A DNA stretch of 33,515 bases from a virus. The stretch is taken from positions 1 through 33,515 of the IMG/VR virus record IMGVR_UViG_3300021373_000840; one strand, written 5' to 3'. Below the pieces are notes generated by a model. It was not told the DNA's origin, searched no databases, and saw only the letters and a program-made list of their open reading frames with translations. Of the stretch, positions 6,570-14,571 are shown one piece after another (positions within the stretch are counted from its first letter, which is position 1; each line of letters starts with the position of its first letter). Position numbers and translations under genes: made by a program.

Positions 6570-7006
6570 TGTTAGAAGCAATTCATTATGTCCGCAAGGC
6601 TATTCTTGCAAAGTTAAACGGGAATGTTACAATTAACAGTTCAACAGTTCCGATTTATAATCGTGTTCCAACAGATGCTTCATACCCTTACATTCGTGTT
6701 TATTCAGTTTCTAATGATGAAACAGATCAAAACCAAAGTTCATTCACAATGGAAACAATAACGCGTGTTGAATGCGTTACAAGATTTGTTTCTGATAGTG
6801 GTGGTGAACTAGATTGCAATCGTATGGTTTCACAATGTTTGAACTTATTGCGAACACGATCAGCAAATTATATTGATTTAACATCGGATGGATTTAACGT
6901 TTATACAAGCGTTAATGAAGGCGTTAATTATTTACAAGATGATCTTACAGATCATACATACTTTAGAGCAATTATTGAAATATCTAATAAAATAGAACAA
7001 ATTTAA
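6569..7006 (+). CDS. Tail terminator / DUF3168-like protein
   Basis: This 145-residue protein shows the DUF3168 pattern: an N-terminal helix (LEAIHYVRKAILAKL), V-P-I-Y-N-R-V-P-T-D-A-S-Y-P-Y-I at about 28-44, a beta strand with TRVECVTRFVSD and a C-terminal D-x-T-Y-F-R-A-I-I-E-I strand. Members cap the tail tube end and fix tail length (SPP1 gp17, lambda U). It closes the connector operon; the next gene follows after one base. Confidence 0.82.
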   Translation: MLEAIHYVRKAILAKLNGNVTINSSTVPIYNRVPTDASYPYIRVYSVSNDETDQNQSSFTMETITRVECVTRFVSDSGGELDCNRMVSQCLNLLRTRSANYIDLTSDGFNVYTSVNEGVNYLQDDLTDHTYFRAIIEISNKIEQI

Positions 7007-7007
7007 A

Positions 7008-7319
7008 ATGACTAAAATAAGCGAATCAACAAACGTGACTTTTGATTTAAAAACTATTGGTTTAATACTAGGTGGCGCAATCTCTATTGCATTGACTTTT
7101 TTCACATTACAATCAGGCGTGGCCCAAAACACAAATGACATTAAGGAATTGAAAGACAGTTCTGTTAATTCAACTGAATTTAAATATAAAGATGAATTGA
7201 TTCGCGAAACAATTTTAAGAATAAATGAACAACAAGAAAATATTGTTGAAGATATAAATGAAGTCAAGGAACAATTAAATAAAATAGACGAAAGATTGTT
7301 TGATTTAAAATCTGAATAA
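7008..7319 (+). CDS. Membrane-anchored coiled-coil protein, possible lysis component
   Basis: This 103-residue protein has one strong transmembrane segment (about residues 17-38, IGLILGGAISIALTFFTL) and then a long charged coiled coil (about 40-103, with DINEVKEQLNKIDERLFDL at the end). This is the topology of a membrane-anchored spacer such as an i-spanin or a holin partner; the order is the reverse of XhlA proteins, whose coil precedes the membrane helix. It opens the lysis and envelope cassette and overlaps the next ATG. The function is inferred from topology and place only. Confidence 0.6.
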   Translation: MTKISESTNVTFDLKTIGLILGGAISIALTFFTLQSGVAQNTNDIKELKDSSVNSTEFKYKDELIRETILRINEQQENIVEDINEVKEQLNKIDERLFDLKSE

Positions 7320-7663
7320 TGAAATATATTATTATATGTTTTATCTTCTTTACTAGTGTTGTTAAGGCGCAAAATAAAGAAGGTATTTCAGTTGTTCAAT
7401 ACTCTGCTGATTTTGTAAAAAATAATGAGTTAGACTTATCTAAAATGACAAATAAAAAAATAAACAATTATGAAACATTGTATTTGTCAAATAATTCAAA
7501 AGCATTTAAAAAAGAAAATATAAAATATTTACCAACTGTTGTATTGTACAACAATGGTTCGGAACTAAAACGAATTGAATCTAATATTTCTTTGGAACTT
7601 CCTAAAAATACATTTGATTTAATTTATACTGAAATTGAAAAACTACTTAAAAACAAATTCTAA
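7319..7663 (+). CDS. Secreted thioredoxin-fold-like protein lacking CxxC
   Basis: The 114-residue product starts with a clear signal peptide (YIIICFIFFTSVVKAQ), with likely cleavage before Gln 18, a typical flavobacterial Ala-Gln junction. The mature part resembles a thioredoxin fold: a first strand VVQYSADFV where the redox motif would follow, a middle strand YETLYLSNN, then the cis-proline-type motif YLPTVVLYNNGSEL and a C-terminal helix. There is no cysteine pair, so redox activity is not expected. A periplasmic binding, chaperone or lysis-helper role is possible. It lies in one-base-overlap register between the coiled-coil gene and the barrel gene, implying co-expression late in infection. 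Confidence 0.6.
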   Translation: MKYIIICFIFFTSVVKAQNKEGISVVQYSADFVKNNELDLSKMTNKKINNYETLYLSNNSKAFKKENIKYLPTVVLYNNGSELKRIESNISLELPKNTFDLIYTEIEKLLKNKF

Positions 7664-8742
7664 TGAAAAATAAATTACTAATTATACTATTGTTTATTGG
7701 GTTTTTTGCTAATGCACAATGGCTGAAAAACATATTTGAATATTCAACGCCGTTTTTTAGTTATAATGAAACAAACCCTTTAACAACTGATGAACAATAT
7801 TTTGTAACACAATCAGGCGATGTTATTAATGTAACGCCTGAAAGATCAAATGATTATTTAATGACGTTTGGGATTCGTAAGTTAGCGCGTTTTGATTATG
7901 AAAATAAGGCGCGTAAATGGTACGATGGAACGGAACAAAACACAAGCCTTTCATCTAATAGTGGATCAGTTGTTGGATTAGAATATTTATTTCAAAAATC
8001 TTTTGGTCGCCAACGAAATATGGAATATAAATCGCATAGGTATTTTTTAAGATACTTAAAAAAATATTGGTCTATAAAGATTGAATCACAAAAGAACGGG
8101 ATTATAAACCTTAATTATGACGCTGCGGATTTACGATTTCGTTTGCCAATAACTAAAAACTTAAATTTTTCTTTTGGTGGTATTGTTAGAACTCATAATT
8201 CATACGGCTATAATCCAATAACAGAATATTTAAAAACAAATCAATGGTGGGATTTAGCTTATGAATATGATTATTATGATACGCCTTATGGAATTGATAA
8301 TGATTTAGATGGCGAAAATGATGTTTATGATTGGTATTGGTATAATTCAGAGGATAATCAGGTTGCCGATACTGATGCAGATTTCAGAAGAAACGTTTAC
8401 CAAAGAATTGTAAATGATTATAACAAACGCGAACTTGATAAAATTGGAACGCTTTACACATTATCAGCCGTTGTTGGTTTAGATTATTATTATTATCGTG
8501 ATAAATTTTGGTTGCATTCATGGGCCAACCTTATGCCGAAACATCATCATTTAAAAGGTGATTATAAATACAGTTATGAGAATTTTATTGGAAGGGATGA
8601 TTGGCTAGATTATAACGTTGGAATAATGTCAGGATTGTATTTGATTAAAAATAAAATTGGTATTTTTATTGAATATGAACGTACAAAGTTTTGGGATAAA
8701 AATTTAATATTCTTAAAAACTGGTGTTAATATAATGCTATAA
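7663..8742 (+). CDS. Secreted beta-barrel-like outer-membrane protein
   Basis: This 359-residue protein carries a signal peptide (residues about 1-18, LLIILLFIGFFANAQ) and a mature part rich in aromatic residues and alternating strands (W-S-I-K-I-E-S, F-R-L-P-I-T, LNFSFGGIVR, YTLSAVVGLDYYYYRD, FIEYERTKFWD, LIFLKTGVNIML). The aromatic strand pattern and a hydrophobic final strand suggest a barrel inserted in the host outer membrane. An acidic D/N/Y-rich segment (D-L-D-G-E-N-D-V-Y-D, about 213-225) could be a calcium-binding loop. I do not recognise a family. Because it sits directly before the endolysin, outer-membrane disruption or late exclusion of competing phages are both plausible; neither is shown by the sequence. 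Confidence 0.6.
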   Translation: MKNKLLIILLFIGFFANAQWLKNIFEYSTPFFSYNETNPLTTDEQYFVTQSGDVINVTPERSNDYLMTFGIRKLARFDYENKARKWYDGTEQNTSLSSNSGSVVGLEYLFQKSFGRQRNMEYKSHRYFLRYLKKYWSIKIESQKNGIINLNYDAADLRFRLPITKNLNFSFGGIVRTHNSYGYNPITEYLKTNQWWDLAYEYDYYDTPYGIDNDLDGENDVYDWYWYNSEDNQVADTDADFRRNVYQRIVNDYNKRELDKIGTLYTLSAVVGLDYYYYRDKFWLHSWANLMPKHHHLKGDYKYSYENFIGRDDWLDYNVGIMSGLYLIKNKIGIFIEYERTKFWDKNLIFLKTGVNIML

Positions 8743-8744
8743 TT

Positions 8745-9143
8745 ATGACAAAGAATTTTAAAATTAGTGAATTTGAATGCAAAGGCAATCTTAAAGGTTG
8801 TGAATGTAAAATGACTGCTGATGTTAAAAACAATATTATAAAAGTTGCAGATCAATTGCAAATCCTTCGCGATAAAATAAATAAACCTATCAAAATAAAT
8901 TCAGCTTATAGATGTGCCGATTACAACGATAATATTGTAAAAGGCGCCAAGCATAGCCAACATAAACTTGGAAAAGCCGTTGACATCGTTGTTGATGGAA
9001 TGACACCTGATGAAGTTCATAAATTAGTTTGTGAAATGATTGAACTGGGCCAATTAAATTTTGGTGGCGTTGGTAAATATAACACCTTTACGCATTTAGA
9101 CATCAGAGATTATAAAGCTAGATGGGATTATACAAAAAATTAA
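8745..9143 (+). CDS. Endolysin: M15 family zinc peptidase
   Basis: This 132-residue protein is a D-Ala-D-Ala carboxypeptidase-like M15 peptidase (M15_3 type) that would cut peptidoglycan cross-links at lysis. The zinc site is visible as S-x-H73-x-x-G-x-A-x-D80 (HSQHKLGKAVD) and the third ligand as H117 in FTHLDIR; INSAYRC at 51-57 is also a family motif. The N-terminus (FKISEFECKGN) is typical of this group. No signal peptide is present, so export should depend on the holin encoded directly downstream. It follows the barrel gene by two bases. Confidence 0.93.
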   Translation: MTKNFKISEFECKGNLKGCECKMTADVKNNIIKVADQLQILRDKINKPIKINSAYRCADYNDNIVKGAKHSQHKLGKAVDIVVDGMTPDEVHKLVCEMIELGQLNFGGVGKYNTFTHLDIRDYKARWDYTKN

Positions 9144-9146
9144 ATT

Positions 9147-9602
9147 ATGCCAAAAAAAGAATTTAGATCAACCACATTAGGTAAAATTTTATTAGGCGCT
9201 GCCGGTGTTATTAACCCAACATTAGGAAAAGTTCTTGAAGGCGTAACATCGCCAAAAGAAGCTATTGAACAAATAACTAAATCGGACGTTTCTAATGAAG
9301 ATAAAATTAAACTTCAACAGTTGATATACGAACAACAAAATAAAGAGATAGAAGCCATTACAAGCCGTTGGCAAGCCGATTCAATGTCGGATTCCTGGCT
9401 TTCAAAAAACGTGCGCCCTTTGGTTTTAATTTGGTGTATATGTATTTTTTCAATAGCAGGGATATTGGATTCAGTAGATTCTATTCCTTTTAACATAGGC
9501 ACAACTTGGAATGATACTTTTGAAAAGGTTATGATGGCCGTTGTATTGGCTTATTTTGGTGGGCGTACTACGGAAAAGGCAACATCTTTATTTAAGAAAT
9601 AA
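9147..9602 (+). CDS. Holin, 3TM (GTA-type) family
   Basis: The 151-residue product matches the GTA_holin_3TM group: a hydrophobic N-terminal stretch (LGKILLGAAGVINPTLGKVL), a soluble helical linker, then S-R-W-x-A-D-x-x-S-D-S-W-L-S-K-N-V-R-P at about 72-90 leading into a membrane helix (LVLIWCICIFSIAGIL) and a final membrane helix (VMMAVVLAYFGGRTTEK) with a basic tail. Holins time lysis by opening the inner membrane for the endolysin. Its stop overlaps the ATG of the next small gene. Confidence 0.87.
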   Translation: MPKKEFRSTTLGKILLGAAGVINPTLGKVLEGVTSPKEAIEQITKSDVSNEDKIKLQQLIYEQQNKEIEAITSRWQADSMSDSWLSKNVRPLVLIWCICIFSIAGILDSVDSIPFNIGTTWNDTFEKVMMAVVLAYFGGRTTEKATSLFKK

Positions 9603-9739
9603 TGGCGCGTAAACAAGCTAATATAGTACATTATAAAAAGGTTAGAAGAAAACGCAAAGGCGTTCATTCTAAAAACAAAACTTCGCATTGTAAAAACTCT
9701 AAAAATTACAAAAAAAAATATAGAGGTCAAGGCCGATAA
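9602..9739 (+). CDS. Very basic 45-residue protein ending in YRGQGR
   Basis: ATG 9602 (overlapping the holin stop) to TAA 9737-9739 encodes 45 residues, of which about 20 are Lys, Arg or His. The core is KKVRRKRKGVHSKNK and the end KNSKNYKKKYRGQGR. I recall very similar tiny basic proteins, with G-[VI]-H-[SA]-K-T-K and a YRGQGR terminus, as a frequent feature of Bacteroidetes phages; no function is known to me. The charge suggests nucleic-acid or ribosome binding. It is shorter than typical gene-calling cut-offs and easily missed. Confidence 0.7.
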   Translation: MARKQANIVHYKKVRRKRKGVHSKNKTSHCKNSKNYKKKYRGQGR

Positions 9740-9759
9740 ATAACAAATCAAACTATTTT

Positions 9760-9775
9760 TATTTTTGTATTTTTG
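9760..9775 (+). promoter_or_regulatory. Tandem promoter -7 boxes TATTTTTG TATTTTTG
   Basis: Two adjacent TAnnTTTG boxes (9760-9767 and 9768-9775) lie 26 bases before the ATG at 9802, in the only gap between the lysis and adhesin regions. The GTATTTTTGT string recurs before 14930 and 17738. Confidence 0.6.
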
Positions 9776-9801
9776 TAAATATTAAATAAAAAAATTAGTT
9801 T

Positions 9802-10074
9802 ATGGCTTCCAATTTATATTATTCAAGTGATTTTCAAAAATTATCTTTTGGCGATAATGGTTTGCGTTATTTAGTTACTGGTGACACAAGTGTTTCAGGT
9901 GAGAGTTTCGGCGCAATTCAGGTTATTGATTCGGCAATTATTTCATGCGACATTGACACCGCAGGCGGTGATTCATCTTTAACTTCAATTTCTTTGTTTG
10001 CCGGAACAATTATCTATGGCAATTTTGATGACATCGTTGTAACAAGTGGTAAAGTTATCGCATATTTAAGATAA
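9802..10074 (+). CDS. Small beta-rich protein at the head of the adhesin operon
   Basis: This 90-residue protein is predicted all-beta: short strands such as LRYLVTGDTSV, FGAIQVIDSAII, SISLFAGTIIYG and a closing VTSGKVIAYLR. It has no signal peptide and no cysteine pair beyond C49. I recognise no family, but short proteins of this kind are often small virion proteins (fibre base or decoration). It begins behind tandem TATTTTTG boxes and is separated by one base from the next gene, so it leads the adhesin transcript. Confidence 0.6.
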   Translation: MASNLYYSSDFQKLSFGDNGLRYLVTGDTSVSGESFGAIQVIDSAIISCDIDTAGGDSSLTSISLFAGTIIYGNFDDIVVTSGKVIAYLR

Positions 10075-10075
10075 T

Positions 10076-10333
10076 ATGTTTGGATTAGGATTAACATTAA
10101 ATAGCCTAATTTCAGTTTTAGCCGTTACTGATGATGATTACTTTGCTCAAAGGGTTGAAGCAGATGGCGGTTACATTGAATCTTATGGTTGTGTTATTCA
10201 GGATATTTTAAATTTTCCTGAATCCGACCAAGGAAGAATATTGTTTGAAGCATACGATTCAAGATGCGAAGCTGATGGCGGTGATGCCGAGGCTAGAGTT
10301 TGCACAATTAACGAATTAAATGATCTTTTATGA
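10076..10333 (+). CDS. Protein with two copies of an R-V-x-A-D-G-G peptide module
   Basis: The 85-residue product has a short hydrophobic start (FGLGLTLNSLISVLAV) and then two related modules: residues 26-45 (RVEADGGYIESYGCVIQDIL) and 63-82 (RCEADGGDAEARVCTINELN). Each reads R-x-E-A-D-G-G-x-x-E-x-x-x-C-x-x-x-x-L. The same module appears twice in the baseplate-type protein at 20429-22669. I know of no assigned function; a small repeated virion-assembly or linker unit is a guess. The stop overlaps the start of the first large fibre gene. Confidence 0.65.
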   Translation: MFGLGLTLNSLISVLAVTDDDYFAQRVEADGGYIESYGCVIQDILNFPESDQGRILFEAYDSRCEADGGDAEARVCTINELNDLL

Positions 10334-12471
10334 GTTTATACGATGACGCAAGTTTAGTAATGATACCAACTGCCGTAAAGGATGGTAAACTATATAATAT
10401 AAAACCTGATCCAAATCCTATTTCAGGGGAACTTGTAACTAATGGAAACTTCGATACAGATAGTGATTGGACTTTAGGCACTGGTTGGAGTATTGCTAAT
10501 GGTAAATTAACTGCAAACAACGCAAGTGGTTACGCATTACAATCGGGAGTTTTTGAAAGCGGGGCGTCAAAAACATATAAAATTAGTTTTTCCGTATCTG
10601 ATTATGTAAGTGGTTATTTCACCATATTAACAAGCGGAGGCACTTCTCAAAGTCAACAATTTAACACTAATGGAAATTACACTATTTATTTTAATTCAAA
10701 TAGTCCAAGCGGAACAACACTTCATTTTACATACTTTGGTTCATTTAGTGGCTCAATAGACAACGTATCTGTTGTTGAAGTTGATGAATTACCTGCTGAT
10801 TTTACTTTTGACAGAGGTTCTAATTTAGCTGCGACACGAGTTAATAAAAGTGGACTAATTGAAAAGGGTAGAGAGAATTTATTGTTGCAGTCAAATCAGT
10901 TTGATACAACTTGGAGTTCAAACGGAATTACAGAAACAAGTGGTCAAAGTGGATACGATGGAACTAATGATGCGTGGTTAATAGAAAAATCAAATATTGC
11001 TACTCGTGTTGAACAAAGCGTTAGTGGTAGTGGTGTTACTACTTTTAGTGTATATCTAAAAAAGGGTACTTTGAATTTTGCACTGCTAAATTTATCATCA
11101 TTTAATCAATATTTTGATTTAGAAAACGGGACTTTAGGTAACGAGTCTGGCAATGCTTCATTAAAGGTTGATTCGGGAATAGAGTCTGTGGGTAATGGAT
11201 GGTATAGATGTTATATAACAACTAATCAATCATACACTATTGCTCGTATATATCCTGCAAGAGCAAATGGCGATAATGGTGGTACAAGCGGTTCAATCTA
11301 CATCCAAGACGCACAACTTGAACAAGGTTTAGTAGCTACTGACTATATTGAAAGTGGTGCAACAACTGGTAAAGCAGGTATATTAGAAGATTTACCAAGA
11401 TTAGATTATAGCGGTGGTGCAAGTTGCCCTTCGCTTTTACTTGAACCTACTCGGAGTAATATTATAACGTATTCAGAATTGTTTTATGAAGATGTAAACA
11501 ATAATAGATTTAATTATAGAGTTACAACAGTTGAAAATTCTGCTATTTCTCCAAGTGGTAATTTAAATGCTACAAGTTTAATAGAAGACTCAACAACTGA
11601 TACTCACGTTATGAGAAATACAGTTTCTATTACACAAAATTTAACTTACACTTTTTCTGTTTTTGCTAAATTAAAAAGCGGAGATAGATATTTACGTCTT
11701 TGTTTAGGAACTGCTAATTTTAATGCTACTTTTAATTTAATTAATAAAACATTAGTAGGCACAACTAATGCGGAAGGTAATATCGAAGAGTTTGAAAATG
11801 ATTGGGTTAGATTATCAGTAACAGGAACTCTAACAAGTTCAAATTACGATGATTTTGATTTAAGGTTTATAAACTCAAATACAAATAGTGATTATTACGC
11901 TGGAGACGGAACAAGTGGCTTTTATGTTTGGGGAGCACAAATAGAACAAGGAAGTTACGCAACAAGTTACATACCCACTTACGGAACAAGTCAAACGAGG
12001 TCTACGGATCGTAATTTAGTTTTAGATTTAAGTGATAGTGGTGTTGATGGAGAAAGTGTTACTCATTTTTTTCATTTTACAAATAATAAATTGCTAGTAA
12101 GAGAAAGTTCTAATATAAATGTAAGGTTAAGTTCAAATGTGAGTAATCTCGGCTCTGTAAGAATATACAGGTCAGCTACAAGTGCTAGAAGATTAAGTGT
12201 TGTTTTTCAAGATATCAATGGAGATTTTTCTATTCCTGGTGCTAACACTTCAACAGACGAGGTTAAAATATTAGTTAAGAGAAATTGGACTACTAAATTA
12301 ATTAATGTTTTTATAAATGGAGTAAAGATAACAAATCCTACAAGTGATTTATTTAATACTTGGCATAGGGTTGAAATCGAAGGTACTGGTAGCACAATAA
12401 ATATAAAACAATATGCGGTATTCCCAACCGTATTAACAGACCAAGAATGTATAGAATTAACAACAATATAA
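10330..12471 (+). CDS. Tail fibre / adhesin 1 with lectin-like domains (713 residues)
   Basis: This large beta-rich protein has, in order, a start motif shared with its two paralogues (DDASLVMIPTAVKDGKLYNIKP), a carbohydrate-binding-like jelly roll (about 34-155, from LVTNGNFDTDSDW to IDNVSVVEV), a second jelly roll (about 180-345, ENLLLQSNQFDTTW to IYIQDAQLEQG), a conserved hinge with LPRLDY and CPSLLLEPTRSN (about 356-380), a third roll ending YVWGAQIEQGSYATSYIPTYG (about 535-555), and a C-terminal concanavalin/LamG-like domain ending LTDQECIELTTI. Such proteins bind host surface glycans. Adjacent paralogues at 12473 and 14930 and equal ends argue for duplication. Exact virion location is not shown. 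Confidence 0.78.
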   Translation: MSLYDDASLVMIPTAVKDGKLYNIKPDPNPISGELVTNGNFDTDSDWTLGTGWSIANGKLTANNASGYALQSGVFESGASKTYKISFSVSDYVSGYFTILTSGGTSQSQQFNTNGNYTIYFNSNSPSGTTLHFTYFGSFSGSIDNVSVVEVDELPADFTFDRGSNLAATRVNKSGLIEKGRENLLLQSNQFDTTWSSNGITETSGQSGYDGTNDAWLIEKSNIATRVEQSVSGSGVTTFSVYLKKGTLNFALLNLSSFNQYFDLENGTLGNESGNASLKVDSGIESVGNGWYRCYITTNQSYTIARIYPARANGDNGGTSGSIYIQDAQLEQGLVATDYIESGATTGKAGILEDLPRLDYSGGASCPSLLLEPTRSNIITYSELFYEDVNNNRFNYRVTTVENSAISPSGNLNATSLIEDSTTDTHVMRNTVSITQNLTYTFSVFAKLKSGDRYLRLCLGTANFNATFNLINKTLVGTTNAEGNIEEFENDWVRLSVTGTLTSSNYDDFDLRFINSNTNSDYYAGDGTSGFYVWGAQIEQGSYATSYIPTYGTSQTRSTDRNLVLDLSDSGVDGESVTHFFHFTNNKLLVRESSNINVRLSSNVSNLGSVRIYRSATSARRLSVVFQDINGDFSIPGANTSTDEVKILVKRNWTTKLINVFINGVKITNPTSDLFNTWHRVEIEGTGSTINIKQYAVFPTVLTDQECIELTTI

Positions 12472-12472
12472 T

Positions 12473-14197
12473 ATGAGTACATATAATAAAGCAAGTTTAA
12501 TATTAATCCCAAGTGGGACAAAGACAAGTAAAATATACAGTCAGAAACCTATTAACGGAGATGGGGATTTCACTTTTTCACGTTCAACTATGGCAACTCG
12601 TGTTAATGAAAGTGGGTTAATAGAAAAGGAAACGCAGAATCTTTTGTTGCAGAGTAATAGTTTTGATACGACTTGGAATAGCGATGATGGTCTAACGGGA
12701 GGTCAATCTGGCTATGATGGTTCTAATGATGCGTGGCTTTTTACGTTAGCTACAAATCCTGCTATTGTTAGGCAAGCAAATACAAGTGGAGGCGTTCAAA
12801 CATATTCTGTATATGCAAAAGGAAACACTAATAATGGGATTCGCCTGTATGCTTTTGGTTCATCTAATTGCTATGCATTTTTTGACCTTAACGCAGGAAC
12901 TGTAGAATCTAATCAAAACCTTATTGATGCAACTATAGAAGATAAAGGTAATGGATGGTATAGATGTGCTATTACATTTAACCAAACCAATACTCAACTA
13001 TATATGTATTTGAGTAATAACCAAAACTTAAACGCAAGTAGCGGTTCTATTCTTATCCAAGACGCTCAATTAGAACAAGGACTTGCGGCACGAGATTATA
13101 TAGAAACAACTACATCAGCAGTTTATGGTGGTATTACAGACAATGTACCAAGACTTGACTACACTGATGCTACTTGTCCGTCGCTCTTATTAGAACCTAC
13201 TCGAACAAATCTAATGACACATAGTGAGTTTACAAATGTCTTAAATAATGTTACATTATCTTATGTAGAAAGTCCAGAAGGTTTAAACAATGCTATGCGT
13301 TTAACTGAAACAACTTCTAATTCTCAACATTATGCTACAATTGAAAATGCTTTAGTTACAAGTGGTGTTAAATATTCAATAAGTTTCTTTATTAAAAAAG
13401 GCACTCACGACCAAGTACGATTGTACACGCAAAGTTCTACTATAAACTTTTCATTAAGATTTACTTTTAGTAGTGAAACTTTAGAAATTTTTGGAACTGA
13501 TGCTGAAACTGGTTCAGAAAATTTTGTTGATTATGGTAATGGTTGGTATAGAATTAGTGCTAATGGTACTGCAAATTCAACTGGAACAGTAGATATATAC
13601 GCAACTACTAAAAGTTTAGGTTCTTATACAGGAAGCACGTCAGATTATACTGATTATTATGGCTTTCAAATTGAAGAAGGAAGTTACCCAACAAGTTATA
13701 TTCCTACCTATGGCACAAGTGTTACGAGGAATGCAGATTATGTAGATATTCCACAAAGTAGTTATAACATAAATAATTCTTTTAGTATTCATTTAGATTT
13801 TGGAATAACAAAAAAAATTGAGGGCGTTAGTACAAATATATATTCATTGATTACTAATGAAGATTTAAATTTTCAACTATACACTAATTCAAGTGGAAAT
13901 GATGGATTAAATGTATACTTAAAAAATCAAGGTGGCTATGTGTTTGGTAGTAACCCAAATGATGGATGGGGTAATACTGCTTCTAAAATTTGTGTTACTT
14001 ACAATGCAAATACTGGGCGTTTAGCATATTTTATTAATGGCAGTTTATATAATGAACAAACATCGATTTTATCATTTGGAACTCACTCTACAGCATATAT
14101 AACTCCATCAGCAAACAATCTTATGGAAATTAAAAAGTATTTATTTTTTGAATCTGCATTAACAGACCAAGAAGCAATTAATTTAACAACTATATAA
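12473..14197 (+). CDS. Tail fibre / adhesin 2, paralogue of the 10330 gene (574 residues)
   Basis: The protein repeats the plan of its neighbour without the first jelly roll: start motif KASLILIPSGTKTSKIYSQKP, NGDGDFTFSRSTMATRVNESGLIEK (about 29-53), a jelly roll from QNLLLQSNSFDTTW to ILIQDAQLEQGLAARDYIE, the hinge VPRLDY with CPSLLLEPTRTNLMTHSE, a further roll ending QIEEGSYPTSYIPTYGTSVTR and a C-terminal LamG-like domain ending LTDQEAINLTTI. It follows the first fibre by one base. Likely a surface-glycan-binding virion protein; having two versions side by side points to broadened or switchable host range. Confidence 0.78.
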   Translation: MSTYNKASLILIPSGTKTSKIYSQKPINGDGDFTFSRSTMATRVNESGLIEKETQNLLLQSNSFDTTWNSDDGLTGGQSGYDGSNDAWLFTLATNPAIVRQANTSGGVQTYSVYAKGNTNNGIRLYAFGSSNCYAFFDLNAGTVESNQNLIDATIEDKGNGWYRCAITFNQTNTQLYMYLSNNQNLNASSGSILIQDAQLEQGLAARDYIETTTSAVYGGITDNVPRLDYTDATCPSLLLEPTRTNLMTHSEFTNVLNNVTLSYVESPEGLNNAMRLTETTSNSQHYATIENALVTSGVKYSISFFIKKGTHDQVRLYTQSSTINFSLRFTFSSETLEIFGTDAETGSENFVDYGNGWYRISANGTANSTGTVDIYATTKSLGSYTGSTSDYTDYYGFQIEEGSYPTSYIPTYGTSVTRNADYVDIPQSSYNINNSFSIHLDFGITKKIEGVSTNIYSLITNEDLNFQLYTNSSGNDGLNVYLKNQGGYVFGSNPNDGWGNTASKICVTYNANTGRLAYFINGSLYNEQTSILSFGTHSTAYITPSANNLMEIKKYLFFESALTDQEAINLTTI

Positions 14198-14199
14198 TT

Positions 14200-14571
14200 A
14201 TGAAAAAATTTAGAAAATACAAATTTGGCAGTAAAAGTTCAGCCACAACTAAAATCAATGCTTTAGGTATTGATGAGGATGGAAACCCTACGCATAACCA
14301 TTCTATTGTTAAATTAGGTAACATTGTTTTAGAAAATGGTACTTATGACGAAGATGGAGAAGAAATAACTCCGCCAGTATTATCTGACGATTACCACGTT
14401 GATGTTCTTTGGGATGGCGATCCAAGTGAAGATTGGGATAATCAAATAGTATGGTGTAAACCTTTAGGCGTACATACATTTGGTTCATCATCTGCAATAG
14501 CTGAATGGACTCAAAAATGCAAAGAATTACATCCTGAATATTTTCCAGTTCCTGAAGAATTAGAATTATGA
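14200..14571 (+). CDS. Small partner protein of the fibre genes, copy 1 (possible chaperone)
   Basis: This acidic 123-residue protein is paralogous to the product of 16116-16442. Shared features are the start with K-x-Y/F-x-F, then I-x-A-L-G-[IV]-D, PTH followed by a KLG strand, an E/Y-D-E-D-G-x-E turn, and the V-D-V-L-W / V-D-V-C-W strand. Each copy lies directly downstream of a fibre gene, so the product is likely a fibre-associated protein or fibre assembly chaperone. Its C-terminal extension (WTQKCKELHPEYFPVPEEL) is absent from copy 2. No family recognised beyond the internal paralogy. Confidence 0.65.
   Translation: MKKFRKYKFGSKSSATTKINALGIDEDGNPTHNHSIVKLGNIVLENGTYDEDGEEITPPVLSDDYHVDVLWDGDPSEDWDNQIVWCKPLGVHTFGSSSAIAEWTQKCKELHPEYFPVPEELEL

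Noticed and set aside
7008-7319. XhlA-type haemolysin/holin partner
   Set aside because: XhlA has the coiled coil before the membrane helix; here the order is reversed, so only a topology-based description is given.
6932-7372. Minus-strand reading frame of 146 codons
   Set aside because: It lies opposite three well-supported + strand genes and has a low-complexity Ser/Asn-rich translation typical of an antisense shadow; the same holds for 12207-12527 and the other minus-strand frames.
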